Part shown: in pieces, positions 1 to 5,404 of the stretch
How the letters are laid out: every line of letters begins with the position of its first letter
Numbering within the stretch: position 1 is the first letter of the stretch
NCBI GenBank assembly: GCA_964492135.1
Contig: CAZBJW010000201.1
Coordinates: 1-8,203 of the forward strand
Length of the DNA: 8,203 nucleotides
Direction: 5' to 3'
From: CAYGAW01 sp964492135
GTDB taxonomy: Bacteria; Chloroflexota; Anaerolineae; UBA7937; B3-Chlor
Position numbers and translations under genes: made by a program
Notes under the pieces: model-generated
What the model was told of the DNA's origin: nothing
Seen by the model: the letters and a program-made list of their open reading frames with translations, nothing else
Databases searched by the model: none

Positions 1-323
1 CCCCACAGCACTATCATGCCCGCGAAGACCGCCAGGATCAGTACCACTACGATGAATACAGCTGCCCTCATCATGCCCGCATACTGCTCCTCCGAGACTT
101 CGACGGCGGGCATACGCCGGGCGGTGATCCACCTCTTGGCGGCCAGCCACAATGGCAGCCATACAACGACCCACAGTGCCCCCAGCGAGATCTCCCAATC
201 CAGTAGCATGTTCAGGCCACCGAGCAGAATCGCCAAGCCGACTAGAAGGTCCAGTAGACCATCCTCATGGTACCCCATGTAAGCCCGCCGTTCGCGCCCT
301 TTCGAATCGATGTTCTCGACCAT
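1..323 (-). CDS. Small multipass membrane protein, C-terminus cut by window edge
   Basis: The frame is open from the ATG at 323 to the window edge, giving 107 residues of unknown total length. It starts with a charged segment (MVENIDSKGRERRAYMGYHE), then hydrophobic stretches at about residues 22-41, 45-62 and 86-106, separated by a basic loop (AAKRWITARR) and an acidic one (VEVSEEQY). It is therefore very probably an inner-membrane protein with at least three spans. The HEDGLLDLLVG motif before the first span recalls short uncharacterised membrane proteins, but I cannot name a family. Two adjacent ATGs exist (326 and 323). AAGGAGG at 330-336 lies 3 nt from the first and 6 nt from the second, so 323 is preferred. 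The stop codon of the 44-aa peptide shares one base with this start (TGATG), which implies translational coupling. The function is unknown. Confidence 0.8.
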   Translation of the reverse strand, partial: MVENIDSKGRERRAYMGYHEDGLLDLLVGLAILLGGLNMLLDWEISLGALWVVVWLPLWLAAKRWITARRMPAVEVSEEQYAGMMRAAVFIVVVLILAVFAGMIVLW

Positions 324-457
324 CATGATCCTCCTTGATCCCCGCCGCCGTGCATGGCGAGGGTACCCAGATCTCCGAGGTCTTCGGAGACCTCGGAGAT
401 CTCAGACTGGTACGTTCCTCGCTGGTTGTCCTTGGCAGTCACATTCTGTGCCATCAT
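323..457 (-). CDS. 44-aa acidic, Gly-rich-tailed peptide
   Basis: This short frame encodes 44 residues. A polar N-terminus is followed by a repetitive acidic middle (SEISEVSEDLGDLGTL, about residues 18-33) and a tail, AMHGGGDQGGS. It has no membrane segment and no cysteine. An AAGGA Shine-Dalgarno (463-467) sits 5 nt before the ATG at 457 and 8 nt before a second in-frame ATG at 454. The frame ends on TGATG, coupled to the membrane protein, and begins 41 nt after the 59-aa gene, so the three form one operon. The LGDLGTL-GGG style of C-terminus resembles precursor peptides of ribosomally made, modified natural products, but no modification enzyme is visible in the window, so this is only a suggestion. 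A perfect DNA hairpin lies inside the gene. Reality of the gene is likely from the signals; its role is unknown. Confidence 0.55.
   Translation of the reverse strand: MMAQNVTAKDNQRGTYQSEISEVSEDLGDLGTLAMHGGGDQGGS
369..402. repeat. Perfect 15-bp-arm inverted repeat inside the 44-aa peptide gene
   Basis: The arms AGATCTCCGAGGTCT (369-383) and AGACCTCGGAGATCT (388-402) are exact reverse complements around a 4-nt centre, TCGG. In RNA this gives a very stable hairpin. It is not followed by a T-run on either strand, so it is not an ordinary intrinsic terminator. It falls in codons for SEVSEDLGDL of the 44-aa peptide and lies about 45 nt before the start of the membrane protein. It could modulate translation or mRNA stability between the two genes, or bind a dimeric protein. 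Confidence 0.85.
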
Positions 458-498
458 GAACGTCCTTGTCTTCTCAGCCCTCTCAGGCCGTAGCCGGA

Positions 499-678
499 CT
501 ACCTGATGGGCGACACGTAACGGGAGCCGGAGGCCTGGAGTTGTTCCTTCTGGTGATCCCGATACGGGTCTGAGGAGCGATGCCGACATACCTGCCTCAC
601 TATGCGCTCTGTCTGCTCCTCAACCTCCTGCCGCAGCACCTTCACCGAGATTCCGTATCTTCTCAGCGTCAGTTCCAT
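499..678 (-). CDS. 59-aa cassette protein, copy A
   Basis: Unrecognised small basic protein. The start is MELTL at 678, because GGGAGG lies a few bases upstream and homology with copy B at 2170-2349 begins there; the open frame continues upstream, but that part is not conserved as protein. The two proteins match at 42 of 59 positions with no indel. At least 14 of the 42 shared residues use different synonymous codons, which is strong evidence of selection on the protein. The middle (about residues 10-35, with EVEEQTERIVRQV) is probably an amphipathic helix. The last 13 residues, LQASGSRYVSPIR, are invariant while four of their codons differ silently, so the tail is probably a binding or recognition element. 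There is no signal peptide or membrane span. It heads an operon with the 44-aa peptide and the membrane protein. It could be a small DNA- or RNA-binding regulator, or a precursor peptide; the sequence does not decide. Confidence 0.8.
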   Translation of the reverse strand: MELTLRRYGISVKVLRQEVEEQTERIVRQVCRHRSSDPYRDHQKEQLQASGSRYVSPIR

Positions 679-721
679 CTTTGCCTCCCTGTGATTCAAG
701 CTAGACCCACTATACAAGGTG

Positions 722-754
722 AATCCCCCAGACACATCGGCCATCTGGGGGATT
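722..754 (-). promoter_or_regulatory. Conserved leader hairpin, copy A
   Basis: On the minus strand AATCCCCCAGA pairs with TCTGGGGGATT (11 bp) around an 11-nt loop, TGGCCGATGTG. It stands 43 nt before the 59-aa start. The same hairpin occurs at 2394-2426, where the only stem change (A to G on the minus strand) replaces A-U by G-U and so keeps the pairing in minus-strand RNA; on the plus strand it would be an A-C mismatch. That favours a transcribed RNA structure. No U-run follows, so it is not a standard terminator. The alternative is a DNA operator: TATAGT at 709-714 (TATATT in copy B) could be a -10 element just downstream, although no good -35 is present. Confidence 0.7.
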
Positions 755-783
755 TGTGGATTACCCAGTCGGCTAATCTTTCC

Positions 784-801
784 ATTGGTCACGTGACCAA
801 T
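784..801. promoter_or_regulatory. Perfect 18-bp palindrome, likely operator, copy A
   Basis: ATTGGTCACGTGACCAAT is fully self-complementary. It lies 30 bp upstream of the hairpin and about 105 bp upstream of the 59-aa start. The core GGTCA-N2-TGACC recurs at the equivalent place in copy B. The symmetry and size fit the binding site of a homodimeric helix-turn-helix repressor or activator. The binding protein is not identified; the 59-aa protein itself is one candidate for autoregulation. Confidence 0.6.
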
Positions 802-1171
802 ATCATCTCCACCCTTGAAGCCTACTCCAATGGAGCCACTGCCTCTACAGCTGGCAGCAAGACTTGTTCATACAGTGTATCTGCATTACCCTCATCCGAA
901 GCAGAGACCAGAAACACGGTGTTGAGTTCGACATGGGGTACGGGCACTACTACCGCGACACAACAGGGCGCAAGAGTAGAAGCGCTGCTCGTCTCAGGTC
1001 GCCAATGTCCGTCCTCAGGATCTCCACCTCTTCCAATCCTTTCCCGTCCACCCGCGCCGCACAGCAGCACCATCGTCGAAATGAAAGCGAAGTGCCGAGT
1101 GATAACCAGCATCCATTATGGGGCTCTTGGGACACTCAAACGCATGGGTGCTCCGTACCTCGCTAGTTTGC
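802..1171. other. 370-bp stretch without an assignable gene
   Basis: This lies between the alpha/beta hydrolase stop and cassette A. The longest minus-strand frame is 822-1112 (96 codons) with a hydrophobic N-terminus (ITRHFAFISTMVLLCGAGG) but no visible Shine-Dalgarno and a composition I cannot assign. Another minus frame (950-1135) and plus-strand frames overlap it, and none shows a recognisable motif. I see no intrinsic terminator after the hydrolase. It may be a decayed gene, since different pieces look mildly protein-like in different minus frames, or simply noncoding DNA. Confidence 0.4.
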
Positions 1172-2128
1172 CTATCCTACCTCTGCTTGTATATGCTGTC
1201 TCAGAAACTCCTCCACTTCCGACCTGACTCTCTCGTGCTGTCCCATAAGAATATGCCCGCCACTTTCCAATTCCAGAAATTGCGCACCTGTGATGTTTTG
1301 GGCAGTATGTTGGCCATGACTGAAGGATACCAGCGAGTCATCGACAGCGTGAATCACCAATGTTGGCGCGGCAATATTCTCAAGAGGACAGTCTCGCGGA
1401 TTCTGTTGGTTTCGGACATCGTTGAATATGCCCACTTGCCGCAGACTCATGGGGTGCATGCTTTGCAGAAATTCCGAGATCCACTCCTTTTCAATTCGGC
1501 TCAGCCCGGCTTGGACGTCGCCAGGTACTCCAAACATCGACACCAGGTTCGACGGAAAGTGGGTTGCAAGGAGCCAATAGACGAAATCTGACCGGAACAT
1601 CACATTGAAGACGCCGGTTTGCAGGGCATCCATTGGCGGATCGACATGGCTGATTGCCGACAACATCACCAGCGCTGATGTACGGTCCGGGTGGCGGCAG
1701 GCGAATTGCAGAGCCGATGGCCCACCTGCTGATATGCCCACGACGGTCACTTGCCGGATGTCCAGGGCATCCAGCAGGTCTGCGTAGGCGTCGGCCTGTG
1801 CAGCGACGGAGGCATCTGCAGGAAGTGGAGTCCGAAGGTAGCCGAAGCGCGACGGAGCGATCAGGCGCAGATCATCGCTCACAAATTGCGACAGCAAGAG
1901 GCCTTGATCGTACCCTCCGCCAGCCCCGTGTATCACCAGTACAGGGTAACCCTCCCCGACGGATGCATATTCAGTCGGGCCAGAATCGGTCTCGCTGATC
2001 TGGCTGCCAGCCAATACCCGCTCTCGGGCAAGAGCCATGTCATGCCGATAGCGGAGATAGATCCTTGCCGCAAGCACTCCAAGTACGACACACAAGGCGA
2101 TGACAATCAGCAAACCAACCGTTTTCAT
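1172..2128 (-). CDS. Membrane-anchored alpha/beta-hydrolase
   Basis: A 318-aa alpha/beta-hydrolase-fold enzyme. Residues 4-22 form one hydrophobic segment (GLLIVIALCVVLGVLA) followed by a basic stretch (ARIYLRYRH), so it is most likely anchored in the cytoplasmic membrane with the catalytic domain outside. The oxyanion region is HGAGGG at 67-72. The nucleophile elbow is GISAG with Ser133. The acid is Asp264 in HAVDDSLVS, and the catalytic His292 lies in SGGHILMG, so the triad is complete. The region between about 160 and 235 is the cap. The substrate cannot be read from sequence; esterases, lipases, C-C hydrolases and haloperoxidase-like enzymes all share this layout. GAGGAG (2132-2137) precedes the ATG at 2128. 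The 59-aa copy B gene ends 41 nt upstream, so both are probably on one transcript driven by cassette B. Confidence 0.93.
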   Translation of the reverse strand: MKTVGLLIVIALCVVLGVLAARIYLRYRHDMALARERVLAGSQISETDSGPTEYASVGEGYPVLVIHGAGGGYDQGLLLSQFVSDDLRLIAPSRFGYLRTPLPADASVAAQADAYADLLDALDIRQVTVVGISAGGPSALQFACRHPDRTSALVMLSAISHVDPPMDALQTGVFNVMFRSDFVYWLLATHFPSNLVSMFGVPGDVQAGLSRIEKEWISEFLQSMHPMSLRQVGIFNDVRNQQNPRDCPLENIAAPTLVIHAVDDSLVSFSHGQHTAQNITGAQFLELESGGHILMGQHERVRSEVEEFLRQHIQAEVG

Positions 2129-2169
2129 GATCTCCTCGTTTTCTCTGCCGCCGCCAGGCCGCGTCGGGA

Positions 2170-2349
2170 CTACCTGATCGGTGACACGTAGCGGGAACCG
2201 GAGGCCTGGAGGTACTCGTTCTGGTGATCCAGATGTTGCTCCGAGGAGCGACGGCGGTACACCTGCTTCACGATATGGCTTGTCTTCTCCTCAACCTGAT
2301 CCCGCAGGACCCTAACCCTGATACCATATCCTCTCAACGTCAGTTCCAT
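2170..2349 (-). CDS. 59-aa cassette protein, copy B
   Basis: Paralogue of the protein at 499-678 (42 of 59 residues identical, no gaps). The start at 2349 is chosen by homology (MELTLRGYGI) and by AAGGAG 7 nt upstream; an in-frame ATG two codons earlier (2355) is too close to that site. Differences cluster in the middle helix and at residues 37-40, while residues 1-6 and the tail LQASGSRYVSPIR are fixed. The single cysteine of copy A (residue 31) is Tyr here, so no conserved cysteine chemistry is involved. The next gene is the membrane-anchored hydrolase, unrelated to the cargo of copy A, so the 59-aa protein is tied to the upstream control region rather than to a particular enzyme. The function is not known to me. 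Confidence 0.8.
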   Translation of the reverse strand: MELTLRGYGIRVRVLRDQVEEKTSHIVKQVYRRRSSEQHLDHQNEYLQASGSRYVSPIR

Positions 2350-2393
2350 CTCCATACTCCTTGTGAAGCAATCTAGCTTCAATATACAAGGAG

Positions 2394-2426
2394 AATCCCC
2401 CAGACGCATCGGCCATCCGGGGGATT
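2394..2426 (-). promoter_or_regulatory. Conserved leader hairpin, copy B
   Basis: Minus strand: AATCCCCCGGA pairs with TCTGGGGGATT (11 bp including one G-U) around the loop TGGCCGATGCG, which differs from copy A at one base. It stands 44 nt before the 59-aa start. The downstream sequence CTTGTATATTG is shared with copy A apart from one base and may be a -10 region or part of a leader. There is no U-run after the stem. Confidence 0.7.
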
Positions 2427-2456
2427 TCGATATTGACCAGGTGGCTAGTCTTCTTC

Positions 2457-2472
2457 TTGGTCAGGTGACCTA
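2457..2472. promoter_or_regulatory. Imperfect palindrome, likely operator, copy B
   Basis: TTGGTCAGGTGACCTA holds the near-symmetric core GGTCA-GG-TGACC at the position of the perfect palindrome of copy A. One central base and the outer bases break the symmetry, so a dimeric protein might bind this copy less tightly. It overlaps the stop codon of the PEP-utiliser fragment. Confidence 0.5.
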
Positions 2473-2586
2473 TATTCTCACTCGAAGTACCCGGCCACCG
2501 GTGCGCAGGTGCATCGCGGAGCTGCCGCCGACGACGGCGGCGGGGATACCCATCTCACGAGCGACATCACTGGCATCCTCCTGCCT
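2470..2586 (-). pseudogene. Remnant of a second PEP-utiliser His domain
   Basis: A 38-codon open stretch, 20 nt after the stop of the PEP enzyme and in a different frame, reads DASDVAREMGIPAAVVGG, then SSAMHLRTGGRVLRV and a stop. It matches the conserved end of the swivelling His domain (in the neighbouring enzyme SHGSIVAREYGIPAVLG, then RRIRSGQVVTV). The position of the phosphorylated His is Asp here (GAT, one base from CAT), and the usual VDG-G-V ending is missing. Similarity to the neighbouring enzyme is only moderate, so it comes from a different paralogue, not from a recent tandem copy. A TGA lies just upstream in frame. It is a dead 3' fragment whose end coincides with the border of cassette B. 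Confidence 0.65.
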
Positions 2587-2606
2587 TCACTCTGCATGTT
2601 ACTTTC

Positions 2607-5120
2607 CTACTCCTTCGATTCCCCGCTCTTCGATAGGGTAACCACACCCGCACTGCCATCCACGGTGACCACTTGACCACTGCGAATGCGTCTGGTCGCC
2701 GCGCCCGTGCCCAACACGGCCGGGATGCCGTATTCCCGCGCCACAATCGAGCCGTGGCTGAGCGGCCCGCCCACGTCGGTGACGATAGCTGCCGCGCGGG
2801 CAAATAACGGCGTCCAAGCTGGCGTGGTGATCGCGGCCACGAGCACATCGCCTGCCTTCATCTGAGCAAAGTCCTCCGGGCCATGCAGGACGGAGGCCGG
2901 GGCGCTCACGCAGCCAGGGCTGACCGCAACACCTTTGAGGGTGTCTCCGTTGCGCCCTCTAGCTCGCGCCGTCTTGATTTTCTGCATGTCCATCCCCAGG
3001 AATTTGAGCTGAGGAAGACTCATCGGCGGCGTGACACGCTTGGCGGCGCGCCAAATCGCTTTGCGCTGCGGGATGGTCGCACTCAGGCAACTCAATGCCT
3101 CGCCGCGATCTAGCCTGTCCGCGGCTTCCTCAACTTCGCCCTGCTTCAGCCAGAAGATGTCGTCGGGCTTCTCGATCATTCCGCCCTCGGCCAAGCGGCG
3201 GCCCAACTCTCGGAGCATTTGCCGCAGCAAGGGATAGGCCAGACCAACATCCGCCAACCCATCTTCGCGCAGAGGCGCGTAGCGTTGAGCGGGCGCGATG
3301 AGTTTGCTGAGGAGCTTCAGGCGCAGTCCTTTCAGCCTCTTCAGCATGGCTAGCGTCGCCTGCTCGCGTCGCTCGGCGGCAGCCTGCTGGCGCGCGTGCG
3401 GGTTGACCCCCTGACCGCTGATGAACAACTTGCACGTGTCCAGCAGCGGCGCCGGATCATCGGCGGGCACCGGGTTGGCAAAATCGAGATTGTAGATAGT
3501 GTGGCCGTAGCGTTGCAGGTGTGCCTGGAAGCGGCTCTGCCACTCGGTCCAATCGTCGCCATCCACGTCTGGCGGCGTCTGGCCGTCTGCAGGTTGGGCG
3601 GCGAGTTGCGGTGCTGGTGTGTGAATCAGGTAGGTGGCCAGCCCGCCGCGCGCGCGGACCCACTCGGCCAGGTCGTACAACGACTTTTCAGCGCGGATGG
3701 GCGCGCTGTCAAATCCCAGTAGATAGGCGGGCGCTGTCGGATCGTCGCGCCGCTTGATCAGTTTGTCGTAGGCTATGGTGAACAGGGCTTCGGTGATCCA
3801 GGCGGCCGGAATGACGCCGGACACAAGTGCCATATAGGCGTCAATCGCCGCTTCCGAAATCTCGCGCACAGCGCTCAGAAGCTCGGTGGCCGAGAACTCG
3901 CGCCAGCGCTTGGCCTGCCAGCGCTCCACGGTGGCAACGTAGCGCGGGCGCCCTACATCCACCCACCGCTCCACCGCACCGGTGAACATGCGCTTCATAA
4001 TCCCAACACAGTCCAAGAGTATCCTCCCCATCTGCCCAGGCGAGAGCGAGCCATTGTAGTAGGCGTATTCATTGACGGTCACGATGAGCTCCTCCGGTGC
4101 GACACCTGGCCTGCCAAAAAAGCTGGTCAGCTGCCGACCCATGCTGGCGTTGACAGCACTCCGGCCCAACGTGCCGAATAGAGGCGTTAGCGGCTCGGCC
4201 ATCAATTCTACTATGTTGTTGCGCATGGCGATATAATCGCCCTTCGGCAGCTTCCACTCGGTCGGAGCGGGCGGTTCGGGCGCGGGCAGGGCCGTGATCG
4301 GTCGGGCCTGGACGATGGCGAACCGCTTTTCGGCTAACGTCCACTCGATGTCCACGGGCATACCGCAGAGCGCCTCGATCCGCGTGCCCAACTGCACGAG
4401 TTCGGCCGCTTGTGCGTCGGAGAGCACGGGTGCCCGGCGACTCGTCTCAGGAGTGGGTTGCTCTTCCGTGGCGTTCCCCAGAAGCACAGTCATCACCTGC
4501 TTGTCAGCCGTTTCGCGCGAGAGCACGCGGCCGGTCGCCTTGTCCACTATTAGCGTGTCGGGCGTCACCACTCCAGCCACGATGGCTTCGCCCAGCCCCC
4601 AGGATGCGCTGATCATGGCCTGATCACGCTGGCCGGTGACCGGGTTGGCAGTGAACAACACACCGGAGCTCTCTGCGCGCACTAACTGCTGGACGACGAC
4701 GGCGACCTCATGCGCTGTACTCATGCCTTTGGCCTGACTATAGGCCTGTACACGCTCACTTTGCCGTGAGCGGTACACCGTGTGGATGGCTTTGCGGATC
4801 TCCTCGTCGGTCCGTACATTCAGCACGGTCTCGAACTCGCCAGCAAACGAGGCCTGAGCCGAATCCTCACTCATCGCAGATGAACGCACGGCGAACGCAG
4901 TCTTGCCATCCGTTCCGCGTAGATAGTTGAGATGCGCCTGGACCTGTGTCCAGGCTTCGGGCGTTAGCTCGTCATCGACAAAGGCGGTGGGCAGGATGAC
5001 AAACCCATCCGGCACCGGGTAGTCGGCCTGGTAAAGCCTGGCCAGCGTGCCGCCTTTGCCTCCAGCGTGCGACTGCTGCTCTGCGGTCAGTTCGTTGAAT
5101 GATTTGACCGTGTCACTCAT
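2607..5120 (-). CDS. PEP-synthase-like / rifampin-phosphotransferase-type dikinase
   Basis: An 837-aa enzyme of the family that splits ATP into AMP and two phosphates, passing one through a His to a substrate. The N-terminal ATP-grasp domain (about 1-280) shows GGKGGTLARL (20-29), VRSSAMSEDS (78-87), SFAGEFETVLNV (91-102), GVLFTANPVTG (153-163), GLGEAIVAG (175-183), DIEW (257-260) and QARPIT (271-276). The middle domain (about 290-740) is variable and probably binds the substrate. The C-terminal domain carries the phospho-accepting His789 in GGPLSHGSIVARE. The PEP/pyruvate-binding TIM barrel of true PEP synthase and PPDK is absent, so the layout is that of rifampin phosphotransferase (about 865 aa). 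The actual substrate is unknown; rifampin should not be assumed. AAAGGAG lies 9 nt before the ATG at 5120. It follows the 73-aa gene by 16 nt, so the two form an operon. Confidence 0.9.
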   Translation of the reverse strand: MSDTVKSFNELTAEQQSHAGGKGGTLARLYQADYPVPDGFVILPTAFVDDELTPEAWTQVQAHLNYLRGTDGKTAFAVRSSAMSEDSAQASFAGEFETVLNVRTDEEIRKAIHTVYRSRQSERVQAYSQAKGMSTAHEVAVVVQQLVRAESSGVLFTANPVTGQRDQAMISASWGLGEAIVAGVVTPDTLIVDKATGRVLSRETADKQVMTVLLGNATEEQPTPETSRRAPVLSDAQAAELVQLGTRIEALCGMPVDIEWTLAEKRFAIVQARPITALPAPEPPAPTEWKLPKGDYIAMRNNIVELMAEPLTPLFGTLGRSAVNASMGRQLTSFFGRPGVAPEELIVTVNEYAYYNGSLSPGQMGRILLDCVGIMKRMFTGAVERWVDVGRPRYVATVERWQAKRWREFSATELLSAVREISEAAIDAYMALVSGVIPAAWITEALFTIAYDKLIKRRDDPTAPAYLLGFDSAPIRAEKSLYDLAEWVRARGGLATYLIHTPAPQLAAQPADGQTPPDVDGDDWTEWQSRFQAHLQRYGHTIYNLDFANPVPADDPAPLLDTCKLFISGQGVNPHARQQAAAERREQATLAMLKRLKGLRLKLLSKLIAPAQRYAPLREDGLADVGLAYPLLRQMLRELGRRLAEGGMIEKPDDIFWLKQGEVEEAADRLDRGEALSCLSATIPQRKAIWRAAKRVTPPMSLPQLKFLGMDMQKIKTARARGRNGDTLKGVAVSPGCVSAPASVLHGPEDFAQMKAGDVLVAAITTPAWTPLFARAAAIVTDVGGPLSHGSIVAREYGIPAVLGTGAATRRIRSGQVVTVDGSAGVVTLSKSGESKE

Positions 5121-5136
5121 TTGATCTTGCTCCTTT

Positions 5137-5358
5137 CTATTTGCAACGAGTTACGGAAAGCAAGGTCAGGTTCAAGTCCCAGATCTTGGTCAGAAGGCCA
5201 CGCAAGGCAGCCTGGTCGCCGACCGGGCCGGTGAGTATGGTAATGGGCGAATCATCCTCTGCGCCTTCGTAGATCATCGCCATCCCATCGAACCAGTTGG
5301 CCCAGCCTTCGCCGATCCAACCCTGAACTCGAATCTGATACCTGTCTTGCTCCGTCAT
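5137..5358 (-). CDS. 73-aa conserved hypothetical protein, operon partner of the PEP enzyme
   Basis: A soluble 73-residue protein: YQIRVQGWIGEGWANWFDGM at 7-26, then an acidic turn, ITILTGPVGDQAALRGLLTK at about 39-58, and DLNLTLLSVTRC at the end. This pattern (R-V-Q-G, W-WFDG, LTGPV-DQAALHGLL-KI-DL-L-LLSV) matches, from memory, a widespread family of small uncharacterised proteins in Chloroflexota and Actinobacteria. The alternation suggests two strands, a helix and a strand. No catalytic residues are evident. GGGAG lies 9 nt before the ATG at 5358. It is the first gene after the GGTATGAT-box control region and is followed by the PEP-utilising enzyme after 16 nt, so it is likely co-regulated with it and possibly an accessory or sensor partner. 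Confidence 0.88.
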   Translation of the reverse strand: MTEQDRYQIRVQGWIGEGWANWFDGMAMIYEGAEDDSPITILTGPVGDQAALRGLLTKIWDLNLTLLSVTRCK

Positions 5359-5404
5359 CGTGAACTACTCCCGTGTTTGTGTTCTGTTTTCCAATGTCAC
5401 TCCC

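Larger units (their letters stand above)
499..801 (-). repeat. Duplicated cassette, copy A
   Basis: This block aligns with about 2170-2472. On the minus strand it runs: palindrome, 30 nt, hairpin, 43 nt, 59-aa gene. The noncoding part aligns almost without gaps (one 1-nt spacing difference), including conserved stretches TATACAAGG (711-719, plus-strand reading) and the whole hairpin. Weak similarity continues about 15 nt past the 59-aa stop and then ends. The next gene starts 41 nt after the stop in both copies although the downstream genes are unrelated. I see no terminal inverted repeats, transposase or obvious target-site duplication. Confidence 0.85.
2170..2472 (-). repeat. Duplicated cassette, copy B
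   Basis: Second copy of the block at 499-801, with the order palindrome, 30 nt, hairpin, 44 nt, 59-aa gene, then 41 nt to the next start. Its upstream border at about 2472 coincides with the stop codon of a broken PEP-utiliser fragment. That is consistent with the cassette having landed at the end of that gene, or with rearrangement at this point. The divergence between copies (about 30% at protein level) shows that the duplication or arrival is not recent. Confidence 0.85.

Noticed and set aside
722..754. Leader hairpin as a Rho-independent terminator
   Set aside because: The stem is strong, but no run of T follows on either strand in either copy.
822..1112. 96-codon minus-strand frame with a signal-peptide-like start
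   Set aside because: There is no ribosome binding site, no recognisable motif, and competing frames overlap it, so it is kept only as part of the unassigned stretch.
580..1227. Long plus-strand frame of 215 codons, and a similar one at 2363-2641 sharing IQGESPRHIGHLGD-like residues
   Set aside because: The shared residues come from the duplicated hairpin and palindrome DNA read on the wrong strand. Neither has a conserved start or Shine-Dalgarno site, and both run antisense to supported genes.
2524..2541. GC-rich hairpin GCCGCCG-ACGA-CGGCGGC as a terminator for the PEP enzyme gene
   Set aside because: It has no T-run and falls in Ala-Ala-Val-Val-Gly-Gly codons of the remnant, so it is readily explained by GC-rich codon use.
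2492..2577. Short frame beginning MPVMSLVRW after an AGGCAGGAGG sequence downstream of the PEP gene
   Set aside because: It is Pro/Ser/Ala-rich out-of-frame reading of the PEP-utiliser remnant, whose correct frame shows clear family similarity.
2607..5120. Calling the enzyme phosphoenolpyruvate synthase or a rifampin-resistance enzyme
   Set aside because: The PEP/pyruvate-binding TIM barrel is missing, which argues against PEP synthase, and the substrate-binding domain cannot be matched to rifampin by eye.
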